Source: Sinobacterium norvegicum (GTDB lineage: Bacteria; Pseudomonadota; Gammaproteobacteria; Pseudomonadales; Sinobacteriaceae). Taken from it: 64,000 nucleotides of DNA. Below the pieces are notes generated by a model that saw nothing but the letters and a program-made list of their open reading frames with translations, did not search any database and was not told the origin of the DNA. The stretch lies in the NCBI RefSeq assembly GCF_923077115.1, contig NZ_CAKLPX010000001.1, forward strand, positions 806,001-870,000, read 5' to 3'. This document shows positions 43,138 to 51,697 of this stretch, one piece after another. Within the stretch, counting starts at the first letter, position 1, and each line of letters begins with the position of its first letter. The position numbers were made by a program, and so were the translations under genes.

Positions 43138-44499
43138 TTACAGACGCTCTAGGATCAACGGTAAATCATCGGCAGGCTTGGGCAGTGGAATGCTCTGCAG
43201 CGCCGGATTGAAGTTTTCGGTAAACTTAAAGCGATAACTCTTTAAGAAATGGAACAAAAACACCTTGGTTTGCATCAGAGCAAAGTGCATACCGATACAC
43301 TTGTGGCCGCCACCACCAAAGCCCATGTAGTTAAAGCTATGACGCTTATGTTCTTTGCGCTCATCACCGAATCGGTCTGGATCGAATGTCTCAGGCTCAT
43401 CCCACCACTCTGGCATCATATGGCTATACATAGGCGCTATCATTAAAACGGTATTAGCCGGCACACGGTAACCACCGATATCTGTCTCGCGAATCGTTCG
43501 GCGCTGCATCATCATTACCGATGGATGCATGCGCAAGGCTTCCTTTACTGCCTGGTCAACCAACGGCAGTTTGTCGAGATCATCGTATTCAATATCATCC
43601 TTATCCAGTGACAATATTTCATCCCGCAGGCGCTGCTGCCATTGGGGTGACTTGCCAATTTCATATAATACATGGCTGAGAGCACTGGTGGTGGTATCGT
43701 GGGCAGCAAATAACAGGAAGCTAATGTGGCGACGAACCTCATCATTAGAAAACAAGTTGCCGTCAGCATCCGGTTCCTGACAGAAATAGGTCAGCATATC
43801 GTTGCCTTCCGCCGTTCTGCGATCGGGGATTAGGCTGTCAAAGAAATCTGACAAATAACGCTCCCCCGCCTTACCACGAGCAAATTTTGTGCCGGGAATC
43901 TCTCTTTTGATCAAGCCCATCAAGCCGTCACCAACATCAAGAAAGGCCTTATTAACTTTCTCTGCCACCGGCCCCTGCCCTTCAATCCCAATAAAGGTAC
44001 GGCAGGCGACATCCAACAACAGACTCTTTACCTCTGGAAAGAAGTGAAAGTTATTTATTCCTCCCCATTGATCCGTAGTGCTCTTAATCAAGGGACTCAT
44101 CACCTTTAAGTAACCCTTCATCGCCGGTGTCTTAAAAGCTGTTTGCATAATTCGACGCTGGAAACGGTGCTCATCACCGTCCTGCAGCAACAATGAGCCA
44201 CCATAGAAATGTGCCAGCGAATTGTTATAACCCATTCTAGATGAGAAATTTTTCTCGGTGTCGATATAAATCTGCTTATAGTACTCCGGACCCACAACCA
44301 ACAGACCTCGCGTGCCCCCGAAACCGATACGGGAAATGGGGCCAAACTTCTTATAATGCTGATCAATCGTGCCGTAAAAATCTTTGACGATCGACAGTGT
44401 TTTACCGACGATTGGTAAGCCAAATTCACCGGGGATATGGCCAAGATCGGTATTATCTGGCTCTAACTGGTAGGCATTTTTATCGGCTGTCTGTTCCAC
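43138..44499 (-). CDS. Cytochrome P450 (paralog of the P450 at 1748)
   Basis: Heme-thiolate monooxygenase. The open frame runs back to an ATG at 44565, but the GTG at 44499 has AAGGTG six bases before it, gives 453 aa, and places the heme Cys at residue 401, exactly as in the paralog at 1748-3115. The I-helix motif is AAHDTT, the ExxR is EALR, and the heme loop is FGGGGHKCIG. The N-terminal PDNTDLGHIPGEFGLPIVGK aligns with the paralog. It is divergent from a TetR gene, with a 19-bp inverted repeat in between, so it is probably repressed until a ligand appears. No redox partner is adjacent. Confidence 0.92.
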   Translation of the reverse strand: MEQTADKNAYQLEPDNTDLGHIPGEFGLPIVGKTLSIVKDFYGTIDQHYKKFGPISRIGFGGTRGLLVVGPEYYKQIYIDTEKNFSSRMGYNNSLAHFYGGSLLLQDGDEHRFQRRIMQTAFKTPAMKGYLKVMSPLIKSTTDQWGGINNFHFFPEVKSLLLDVACRTFIGIEGQGPVAEKVNKAFLDVGDGLMGLIKREIPGTKFARGKAGERYLSDFFDSLIPDRRTAEGNDMLTYFCQEPDADGNLFSNDEVRRHISFLLFAAHDTTTSALSHVLYEIGKSPQWQQRLRDEILSLDKDDIEYDDLDKLPLVDQAVKEALRMHPSVMMMQRRTIRETDIGGYRVPANTVLMIAPMYSHMMPEWWDEPETFDPDRFGDERKEHKRHSFNYMGFGGGGHKCIGMHFALMQTKVFLFHFLKSYRFKFTENFNPALQSIPLPKPADDLPLILERL

Positions 44500-44597
44500 G
44501 TTGATCACCTTGTTATTATCGACGATTGCATTCGTCCAATGAGTTTTCCACGCAGCAAATACCATGACACATGCCGCGTATTATTTGACCACAATCT

Positions 44598-44648
44598 AAA
44601 CATATCATACGTTCGAAATGCAATACATATCGAACGCATGATATGTTT
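44598..44648. promoter_or_regulatory. Long inverted repeat, likely TetR operator
   Basis: AAACATATCATACGTTCGA (44598-44616) and TCGAACGCATGATATGTTT (44630-44648) pair in 18 of 19 positions across a 13-bp spacer. It lies 99 bp before the P450 start and 92 bp before the TetR start, in the divergent promoter region, as expected of an autoregulated TetR site. Confidence 0.75.
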
Positions 44649-44739
44649 AAATAGACGCAACCGCCCTGCTGTGACAAAATAACATCCACTCAACCCACTA
44701 TCTTGCTTGGCCTGTCACAACCAAGCATGGAGCTCACGC

Positions 44740-45324
44740 GTGAAAAAAGTCGACCACGACGCCAGAAGACAAGAAGTTGCTATAGCCGCCGCACATATCA
44801 TTGCCGAACAAGGGCTTGAGGCCTTAACCACCCGCAACCTTGCCAAAACAATGAACTGCTCAATCGGCGTCCTGTCACACTACTTCGCCAACAAGAATGA
44901 CATCGTAATGGCGGCACTGTGCTGGGCTGATATCCGCATTGACGAACGACTCAACTACGCTATTGCCGACAACGCCACCCTCGACCAATACGCCAACGTC
45001 ATTCTCAGCTCGCTGCCGCTGACCAAAGAAAGTGACCTGGAGTGGCGGGTCCGCCTCAATCTGGCGGCCTACTCACTGACCCACCCTGAATTAAAAGAGT
45101 CGCAACGATTACTATTGGAGCAGCGCGAGCAAAAAATCCTGTCACTGATCACCGCGCTACAACAGAACGAGCTGGTCCGCAGCGACTTATCCGCCCACAT
45201 GATTACTCGCAACGCCATCGATTTCGTCACCGGTATTGCCTACAACTTACTGCAACAACCGCTTGCCGAACGGCACTCTCGCGTCGACTTTGTAGTCGAA
45301 TATATTAATGCTTTACAGGGCTAA
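44740..45324 (+). CDS. TetR/AcrR family regulator
   Basis: Transcription factor, 194 aa from the GTG at 44740, preceded by GGAG at a good distance; the TTG at 44707 would add 11 unlike residues. The N-terminal HTH reads IAAAHIIAEQGLEALTTRNLAKTMNCSIGVLSHYFANKNDIV, the TetR signature with a BetI-like GVLSHYF. The C-terminal ligand-binding domain is divergent, and the effector is unknown. The obvious target is the divergent P450, through the inverted repeat at 44598-44648, and its own promoter. Confidence 0.92.
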   Translation: MKKVDHDARRQEVAIAAAHIIAEQGLEALTTRNLAKTMNCSIGVLSHYFANKNDIVMAALCWADIRIDERLNYAIADNATLDQYANVILSSLPLTKESDLEWRVRLNLAAYSLTHPELKESQRLLLEQREQKILSLITALQQNELVRSDLSAHMITRNAIDFVTGIAYNLLQQPLAERHSRVDFVVEYINALQG

Positions 45325-45372
45325 CCGTTGCTCGTATGGTCACTGCTAAATGTGATCAATTAGGGGCAGTCT

Positions 45373-46635
45373 GTGAAATTACAATTACTGTTAACCGGCG
45401 ATGAATTACTTACCGGTGACGTCGTCGACACCAACTCTTGCTGGCTGGCAGACCGGCTCAAAGAGCAGGGCATCAACATTAACCGTAAAACCACTGTTGG
45501 CGATGACCTGACAACCCTGGTGAATGAACTCACCAACCTCAGCCAACAATGCGATGTATTAATCGTCAATGGCGGCCTCGGACCTACCATTGATGACTTA
45601 ACCGCCGAGGCACTGTCCCTGGCCAGTGGCCAACCACTGAAACAGCATCCACAAGCCGTCGCGCATCTTGAGCAGTGGTTTCAAAAGCGCACCATCGAAC
45701 TCAACAGCGCTAATTTAAAACAAGCACTGCTGCCCGCCGATGTTAACTTGATTCATAACCCCACTGGCACCGCCCCCGGCTTTAGCAGCATCATCAATGA
45801 CTGCTTGATTATCTGTACTCCTGGCGTGCCCAGTGAACTTAAACGAATGTATGACGATTCGATTGCCGACACACTGAATATACTGCAGCAGGGCGACTGT
45901 TACAGTACTGAGCGGATGCTGGTATTCGGTATCGGCGAGGCCGAGCTGCAACAGCTGATCAGCGACAACCTACCCGATTGGCCACCGGCATTAAACCTTG
46001 GCTTTCGCGCCCAAATGCCGACACTCGAACTTAAAGTCAGTGGCAGTGACCCAGCGCTGAAGCAAGTCTGGCTCGACAAACTCAAACAATTACTCGGTGA
46101 TAATATCGTCGGTCCCGGCGACAGTAATCTTGCCTTGGAAGTGATTAAGCAGCTCAGTCAGCAGGGCAAAACTGTCGCCACCGCAGAATCCTGTACCGGC
46201 GGCATGATCGGCGCCCAAATCACCAGTAATGCCGGTTCTTCAGCAGCCTATAGTCACGGTTTCATCACCTATAGCAACCAAGCCAAACAGGATATGTTGG
46301 CTGTCAGTGCCGACACTCTCGAACAATATGGCGCCGTCAGCGAACAGGTCGTTCAGGAAATGGCCAGAGGTGCTCTGTCCGTGAGCGGCAGCGACTTAGC
46401 CGTTGCCGTATCCGGTGTTGCCGGCCCCGACGGCGGCAGTGATGACAAGCCTGTCGGCACCGTCTGGATTGCCTGGGGGAACAGCGAAAAAATTAAAACA
46501 AAAAAACTATTTTTACCCGCATCACGATATTATTTTCAAAATATTATCTGCAGTGTCTGCCTTGATTTGATCAGACGAGAGCTGATTGGCAGCGAGCAGA
46601 GGCCAAATTATTTTAATCGTTATCAAGCAAAATAA
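45373..46635 (+). CDS. cinA: CinA: competence/damage-inducible protein with nicotinamide-nucleotide amidase
   Basis: Two-domain protein, 420 aa. The N-terminal MoaB/CinA domain (residues 1-165) starts LLLTGDELLTGDVVDTNS and contains NGGLGPTIDDLTAEAL; it is linked to ADP-ribose pyrophosphatase activity. The C-terminal PncC-type amidase (about 255-410) has TAESCTGGMIGAQIT and AVSGVAGPDGGSDDKPVGTVWIAW and deamidates NMN in pyridine nucleotide recycling. It starts with GTG after AGGGG. It stands between TetR and a convergent nucleotidase and is probably transcribed alone or by read-through from TetR. Confidence 0.95.
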   Translation: MKLQLLLTGDELLTGDVVDTNSCWLADRLKEQGININRKTTVGDDLTTLVNELTNLSQQCDVLIVNGGLGPTIDDLTAEALSLASGQPLKQHPQAVAHLEQWFQKRTIELNSANLKQALLPADVNLIHNPTGTAPGFSSIINDCLIICTPGVPSELKRMYDDSIADTLNILQQGDCYSTERMLVFGIGEAELQQLISDNLPDWPPALNLGFRAQMPTLELKVSGSDPALKQVWLDKLKQLLGDNIVGPGDSNLALEVIKQLSQQGKTVATAESCTGGMIGAQITSNAGSSAAYSHGFITYSNQAKQDMLAVSADTLEQYGAVSEQVVQEMARGALSVSGSDLAVAVSGVAGPDGGSDDKPVGTVWIAWGNSEKIKTKKLFLPASRYYFQNIICSVCLDLIRRELIGSEQRPNYFNRYQAK

Positions 46636-46676
46636 AATCGGCCTTATTCACTGAAAAAAGCAAACCATACTGAGCG

Positions 46677-47621
46677 CTACGCCTTATTGGCAATACCAAA
46701 CGGCACGTGAACCATTGCGGTCTCCACCACCTCAGACTGCAGGTGACCGCTTTGATCATCGAAGAATATATCGGGCTTTAGCACCGACAAAATTCTCCCC
46801 TTATCCATACCGCCGAGGAAAAACGTGGTATTGGCCTCCACCCCCCAGCTTTCTAACGTGGTAATCACTCGTTCATGGGTGGGCGCGCTGCGGGCGGTAA
46901 TGATAGCCGTCGTCAAACAGCGTTGGTAGTCGGGGTCTTGGGCGATAACATCGTTTTCTAACTGCTGCAACAAGGCCAACTTGGTAAACAGCGACGACAG
47001 TGGCCCGGGCTGATGAGGTATATGCTGTTTCTCAACCTCGTGTTCAACAAAACCGCTCAGCGCCTCCTGCTTATAAACAGTTTCAGACTCATCGCTGGCA
47101 ATAACCCCATCAAAGTCAAAAGCAATGGTTAATGGTTTGTTATCACTACGATTATTATCACTGCCAGAGACAACAAAACCGGCCGGGTATCCCGCATCGA
47201 TGGCGCGCTCGACGTCGCCGCGATTGGCGGATAAAAACAGCGCCACATTGAAGGCAGGCAGATATTCGAAGGCCGACTGCCCTTCCATAAACGCCGCGCG
47301 CACAATATCCAGTCCATAGTGTTTTATCGAGCGGAAAACCCGTTTACCCGTGGCCGCTGAATTGCGTGATAACAACACCACCTCAATGGGGCGCTCATCA
47401 GGATAGCGTTTATTGAGCGTCAGCAAACGCTCGATAAAGGTAAAGGCGCTCCCCTTCGGCAGAATGTCATCGACATGTTGCTGTTGATATTGTTTGTATT
47501 TCTTTGCCCCCTGTTCGACATAGACCTGATCACCGGCGGTCAAATCAAACAAGGCGCTGGAGGCGATCGCAACCACCAGTTTTTGCTCTATCGGAAAACG
47601 GATAACAGACTCCTTGGGCAT
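46677..47621 (-). CDS. 5'-nucleotidase family protein (PF06189 type)
   Basis: Cytosolic nucleotidase-like protein, 314 aa. The N-terminal VVAIASSALFDLT and VVLLSRNSA segments, the central IAFDFDGVIASDESE (a HAD-like DxDG site) and the end TFFLGGMDKGRILSVLKPDIFFDDQSGH are hallmarks of the family that includes mammalian cytosolic 5'-nucleotidase I. It should dephosphorylate nucleoside monophosphates with Mg2+. It is convergent with cinA, leaving 41 bp between stops, and 63 bp from the LysR gene. Confidence 0.9.
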   Translation of the reverse strand: MPKESVIRFPIEQKLVVAIASSALFDLTAGDQVYVEQGAKKYKQYQQQHVDDILPKGSAFTFIERLLTLNKRYPDERPIEVVLLSRNSAATGKRVFRSIKHYGLDIVRAAFMEGQSAFEYLPAFNVALFLSANRGDVERAIDAGYPAGFVVSGSDNNRSDNKPLTIAFDFDGVIASDESETVYKQEALSGFVEHEVEKQHIPHQPGPLSSLFTKLALLQQLENDVIAQDPDYQRCLTTAIITARSAPTHERVITTLESWGVEANTTFFLGGMDKGRILSVLKPDIFFDDQSGHLQSEVVETAMVHVPFGIANKA

Positions 47622-47684
47622 TCATCGGCAGCACGTTATAAGGCAACAACTTAGCTGAAAAGACAACACATAATGTCGCTGCTA

Positions 47685-48593
47685 CTACACAGATTGTTTG
47701 ACAATAGTACTGAGTAATTTTCTTATCCAGGCATTGGCCTGATCCTGGTCGGCGGATTTAGACCAGTACAGACTCCAATTAAGTGCCTCACTGGCAAAGG
47801 GCAATTCGAAAATCTTTAGCGGGTATCGCCTGGCCATATTGTAGGGAATGGTCAGTAACATATCGGTCTGTTCGACCAGGCTGGCCGCTACTTGATAATG
47901 CGGCATTCTCACCTTAACCTGTCGTTTTAAACCCAGTCGATTTAATGCCACATCCTCAAAACTCGGCCCCTGACGCCGGCTCGACACCTGAATATGATCC
48001 AACGACAGATACTCATCGAGACTAATTTCGCTGCCTAAGGTTGAGTGTTGCTGTCGTGCGACACAGACAAAACGGTGACGATTTAACGGCTCGATACAAA
48101 TCTGCGGCCCTGCCACCATCGGCACATCCAACGCCAGGTCAATTGTGCCTGCGGCCAGTTCACGCTCTATTTCATTGCGTCCGACATAGTATGCCTCAAG
48201 CCCAATATGCGGCGCCTGTTCGGCTAACACGGTTAACAGCGGAGGCAACAACGTCGCCTCAGCCAGCTGATTCATACTCAGACGAAAAACCTTATCACTC
48301 TTGGCCGGATCAAAAACAGCAGTCTCGTTAATACTGGCATTCAATAATTGCAGTGCCTCCTGCACCCGAGCGACAATAGATTCCGCCATCGGTGTCGGCT
48401 TAACCCCACCCACACAGCGAACAAATAGCTGGTCATCCAGCGAGCGACGCAGTCGACTCAGGGCGTTACTCACCGCAGGCTGTGACATACACAACACCTC
48501 TGAGGCGCGGGTCAAATTCCGCTGCTGATAAATCGCATCAAAGACAACAAACAAATTAAGATCGACAGTATTGAGAGACACGTTATTCACCAA
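47685..48593 (-). CDS. LysR-family transcriptional regulator
   Basis: Regulator of about 300 aa. The N-terminal HTH (VDLNLFVVFDAIYQQRNLTRASEVLCMSQPAVSNALSRLR) is a strong LysR match of the NodD/LeuO-like branch. The C-terminal effector domain (about residues 95-300) should bind a small molecule. The start is not certain: TTG 48593, GTG 48590 or GTG 48581 (with GGTGA five bases before it) are all possible. It is divergent from the phosphatase/acyl-CoA dehydrogenase genes, and the palindromic element at 48597-48636 fills the gap, which suggests autoregulation and control of the neighbour. Confidence 0.92.
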   Translation of the reverse strand: MVNNVSLNTVDLNLFVVFDAIYQQRNLTRASEVLCMSQPAVSNALSRLRRSLDDQLFVRCVGGVKPTPMAESIVARVQEALQLLNASINETAVFDPAKSDKVFRLSMNQLAEATLLPPLLTVLAEQAPHIGLEAYYVGRNEIERELAAGTIDLALDVPMVAGPQICIEPLNRHRFVCVARQQHSTLGSEISLDEYLSLDHIQVSSRRQGPSFEDVALNRLGLKRQVKVRMPHYQVAASLVEQTDMLLTIPYNMARRYPLKIFELPFASEALNWSLYWSKSADQDQANAWIRKLLSTIVKQSV

Positions 48594-48596
48594 CCA

Positions 48597-48636
48597 AATA
48601 ATATTATATCACTATAATAAATTACTAATATATTAG
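48597..48636. promoter_or_regulatory. 40-bp double-dyad element, copy 1
   Basis: Contains TATTATA-TCAC-TATAATA and, next to it, the perfect palindrome CTAATATATTAG (48625-48636). The whole 40-bp block recurs inverted at 55742-55781 with only two differences. It occupies the LysR/phosphatase divergent promoter, and the first dyad fits the T-N11-A style of LysR boxes. Confidence 0.8.
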
Positions 48637-48685
48637 CAAAAATCGTATTCTGCTATCTCTCTCTACTATCTAACAAAGCACGACT

Positions 48686-49363
48686 ATGGCTGAAATCTAC
48701 TTAGTACGACACGGACAAGCCTCTCTTGGCAGCCACAATTACGATCAACTGTCCGCCAATGGCATCCAGCAGGCCCAGTGGCTCGGTCAATACTTTCGCC
48801 AACAACAACTCAGCTTCGACCACGTCATCTCCGGCACACTCAGTCGACATCGCCAAACTGTGCAAGGTATTGCTCAGGGACTGCAGCAACCCATAGAGTG
48901 TGTAGAAGAGCTTATTGGAATCAATGAGTTTGACTTCCAGCAAATCAGTCACCGGTTTGTAGAGCATCACCCCGAGCAAGCACTGAATAAAGAGGCGTCG
49001 CCTCGTGACTTTTTTAGATTATTAAAAAAAGCGCTCTATGCTTGGTCTGAGAATGACTTCGATCATGGCGACCTCGAAAGCTGGCAGCAATTTAATCAGC
49101 GCGTCAGCGACGCATTAACGCATGTTAAGCGCCAGCATCACGGCAAGAAAGTATTGATGGTTAGCTCCGGCGGCGTCATTGCCAGCATGGTTGCGCAAAC
49201 CCTAAACGCCGGTGCTGCCAGCGTGATCGAACTCAACTTGCAAACCAAGAATACCGGTTTGAGCCAGTTTATTTTCAATCGAAAACACCTTCGGTTGAGT
49301 AGTTTTAATAACACCCCCCACCTGGATGCTCCAGAGCGCAAACAACAACGTACTTTTGCCTAG
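48686..49363 (+). CDS. Histidine phosphatase family protein
   Basis: Phosphoglycerate-mutase-like phosphatase, 225 aa. The catalytic RHGQASLGSHNYD is at residues 8-20, and the second His region is in VLMVSSGGVIASMV, where the usual SHG is SSGG; this is seen in some family members and might lower activity. It lies nine bases before the acyl-CoA dehydrogenase gene, so the two are co-transcribed. Such a phosphatase commonly accompanies acyl-CoA dehydrogenase/APH-like kinase pairs. The substrate, perhaps a phosphorylated acyl intermediate, is a guess. Confidence 0.88.
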   Translation: MAEIYLVRHGQASLGSHNYDQLSANGIQQAQWLGQYFRQQQLSFDHVISGTLSRHRQTVQGIAQGLQQPIECVEELIGINEFDFQQISHRFVEHHPEQALNKEASPRDFFRLLKKALYAWSENDFDHGDLESWQQFNQRVSDALTHVKRQHHGKKVLMVSSGGVIASMVAQTLNAGAASVIELNLQTKNTGLSQFIFNRKHLRLSSFNNTPHLDAPERKQQRTFA

Positions 49364-49372
49364 GATAATACA

Positions 49373-50581
49373 ATGAACTTTGAATACAGTGAAAAAGTCA
49401 GCCAACTTCTCGAGCAAGTTAAATCCTTTATGGAAGAGCATGTCTACCCTAATGAGGAGACTTACCATCAGCAAATAGCTGAGCAGCAGTGGCAAACACC
49501 GCCAGTTCTTGAAGAGCTCAAGGCCAAGGCTAAAGCACTGGGCCTGTGGAATTTCTTCCTACCACTGAGTTATGGCCAATACAGCGGTGGCCTCACCAAC
49601 CTCGAGTACGCACCTTTAGCGGAAGAAATGGGCAAGGTTTACTGGGCGCCGGAGATTTTTAACTGCGCCGCCCCAGACACCGGTAATATGGAAGTGTTGG
49701 CAAAGTACGGCAATGATGAGCAAAAAAAGCAGTGGCTTGAACCATTGCTGGCCGGCAAGATTCGCTCTGCCTTTGCCATGACCGAACCTGAGGTCGCCTC
49801 CAGTGATGCCACTAATATTGCGACCTCAATCGTCCGTGATGGCGACGAGTACGTGATTAACGGTCGTAAGTTTTATATTAGCGGTGCCTGTCGTGAAAGC
49901 TGTGAAATAATGATCGTCATGGGCAAGACCGACCCCGATAATCCCAGCCGCCACCTACAGCAATCCCAGGTGTTAGTGCCAATGAAGACACCCGGGGTCA
50001 CCGTGGTTCGTCCGATGACCGTGTTTGGTTATAACGATGCACCCGAGGGCCATGCCGAAGTAACCTTCGAGAATGTTCGTGTACCGGTCGGCAATATTAT
50101 TCTGGGTGAGGGCCGTGGCTTTGAAGTTGCTCAGGGCCGCTTAGGCCCAGGCCGCATCCATCACTGCATGCGCTCTGTTGGTGCCGCTCAACGCGCACTA
50201 GAGATGATGTGCAAACGCGCTAACGAGCGTGTCGTCTTCGGTCAACCACTAAGCAAAAATCAGTCGGTACGTGAAGACATTGCAAAGTCCGCCTGTCAAA
50301 TTGAGCAATCACGTTTGATGACGCTCAAGGCCGCGCAAAAGATGGATACCCACGGCAACAAGGTGGCGCAGGATTTAATCGCGATGATTAAAATCACCGC
50401 CCCTAACATGGCCCTCGATGTGATCGACCGCGCCATTCAACTTCACGGCGCCGCTGGCGTAGGACAAGACACCCCATTAGCCCATATGTTTGCCGGCCAA
50501 CGCTCTCTTCGCCTCGCCGATGGGCCCGATCAAGTGCATATGATGCAGCTGGGACGTAACCTCGCTAAAACATACGGCTAA
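49373..50581 (+). CDS. Acyl-CoA dehydrogenase, ACAD10/11-like
   Basis: FAD enzyme, 402 aa, with the three-part ACAD fold. The flavin/substrate motif is [16 protein letters not shown], followed by [10 protein letters not shown], and the C-terminal domain has [17 protein letters not shown] and [11 protein letters not shown]. The tail [15 protein letters not shown] matches the ACAD10/11 and LvaC-type subgroup. Its neighbour is an APH-like kinase, the same pairing that in lva operons phosphorylates a 4-hydroxyacyl-CoA before the dehydrogenase removes phosphate. A hydroxylated acid or lipid is therefore the likely substrate class. Confidence 0.92.
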   Translation: MNFEYSEKVSQLLEQVKSFMEEHVYPNEETYHQQIAEQQWQTPPVLEELKAKAKALGLWNFFLPLSYGQYSGGLTNLEYAPLAEEMGKVYWAPEIFNCAAPDTGNMEVLAKYGNDEQKKQWLEPLLAGKIRSAFAMTEPEVASSDATNIATSIVRDGDEYVINGRKFYISGACRESCEIMIVMGKTDPDNPSRHLQQSQVLVPMKTPGVTVVRPMTVFGYNDAPEGHAEVTFENVRVPVGNIILGEGRGFEVAQGRLGPGRIHHCMRSVGAAQRALEMMCKRANERVVFGQPLSKNQSVREDIAKSACQIEQSRLMTLKAAQKMDTHGNKVAQDLIAMIKITAPNMALDVIDRAIQLHGAAGVGQDTPLAHMFAGQRSLRLADGPDQVHMMQLGRNLAKTYG

Positions 50582-50624
50582 CAATTCATCAGAGCGATAC
50601 AACAATAATTATTGGAAATCACTT

Positions 50625-51671
50625 ATGTCACAAATTGATACCCTTGATATCGACACGCTAACCGGCTACTTGGAGGCTCATGTCGAGGGCTTTAAAGGCC
50701 CGCTGACTGCCAGTAAATTCTCTGGTGGCCAGTCTAACCCGACATTTAAGATTGAAGCAGCCTCCGGCGACTATGTTCTGCGTCGTCAACCACCGGGCAA
50801 GTTGCTCAAGTCGGCCCACGCCGTCGACCGTGAATACCGCGTACTCAACGCCTTGGCCGACACCGATGTTCCCGTGGCCAAGGTCTTTCATCTGTGCGAA
50901 GACAGCAGCGTCATTGGCTCGATGTTTTATCTGATGGAATTCTGCGATGGCAACGTTCACTGGGCAGCGCGCCTCAAGGAAATCGATAGCCCGGAACAAC
51001 GCGCCGCCATGTACGATGAAATGGCTGGCACTCTGGCCGCTATTCACCGTGTCGATATCGACAAGGTAGGCCTGGGTGATTACGGCAAGCCTGGCAATTA
51101 CTTTCAGCGCCAACTAGACCGCTGGACGACGCAATATCGCGCATCAGAGCTAAAAACCATTGCTGCGATGGACCAGCTGATCGATTGGGTGGCCGACAAC
51201 CTGCCCGCCGATGACGGCAAGGTGTCTCTCGCCCACGGTGACTATCGCCTCGACAACCTGATGTTCGACCCACACAACAACAAGGTTATTGCTGTGCTGG
51301 ACTGGGAGCTTTCAACACTGGGTCACCCCTATGCCGACCTCGCTTATCAATGTATGGGCCTGCGACTACCCGTTAACGAAAAGCCGAACAGCCTATCCGG
51401 TCTGATGGGGGTCGACCGTGAGGCCCTGGGTATTCCAAGCGAGCAAGCCTATGTCGCCCGATACTGTCAGCACATGGGTATCGATAAAATAGACAATTGG
51501 ACGTTTTATCTCGCCTTCAGCTTCTTTCGACTCGCCGCCATCGCTCAAGGTGTGGCCAAGCGAGCAGCCGACGGCAATGCATCGAGCAAATCCGCAATAG
51601 AGGCGGGGTCAATGGTAGAGGCGCTGGCTAAGATGGCGCTACAAATCATCACCGAACAAGGCGCCGAGTAA
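50625..51671 (+). CDS. APH-like phosphotransferase (ACAD10/11 kinase-domain type)
   Basis: Kinase of the aminoglycoside-phosphotransferase/choline-kinase fold, 348 aa. The N-lobe has FSGGQSNPTFKIEAASGDYVLRR. The catalytic HGDYRLDNLMFD gives the Brenner motif (HxDxxxxN), and the metal-binding Asp is in AVLDWELSTLGHPYADL. This subgroup is the stand-alone counterpart of the kinase domain of human ACAD10/11 and of LvaA, which phosphorylates 4-hydroxyacyl-CoAs. It is not expected to confer antibiotic resistance. It lies 43 bp after the dehydrogenase gene in the same operon. Confidence 0.9.
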   Translation: MSQIDTLDIDTLTGYLEAHVEGFKGPLTASKFSGGQSNPTFKIEAASGDYVLRRQPPGKLLKSAHAVDREYRVLNALADTDVPVAKVFHLCEDSSVIGSMFYLMEFCDGNVHWAARLKEIDSPEQRAAMYDEMAGTLAAIHRVDIDKVGLGDYGKPGNYFQRQLDRWTTQYRASELKTIAAMDQLIDWVADNLPADDGKVSLAHGDYRLDNLMFDPHNNKVIAVLDWELSTLGHPYADLAYQCMGLRLPVNEKPNSLSGLMGVDREALGIPSEQAYVARYCQHMGIDKIDNWTFYLAFSFFRLAAIAQGVAKRAADGNASSKSAIEAGSMVEALAKMALQIITEQGAE

Positions 51672-51697
51672 TCAGCTGCACCGGCAATCGGGCAGTA

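Noticed and set aside
50658-51113. 151-aa open frame on the minus strand
   Set aside because: Antisense shadow of the APH-like kinase gene, which has intact catalytic motifs.
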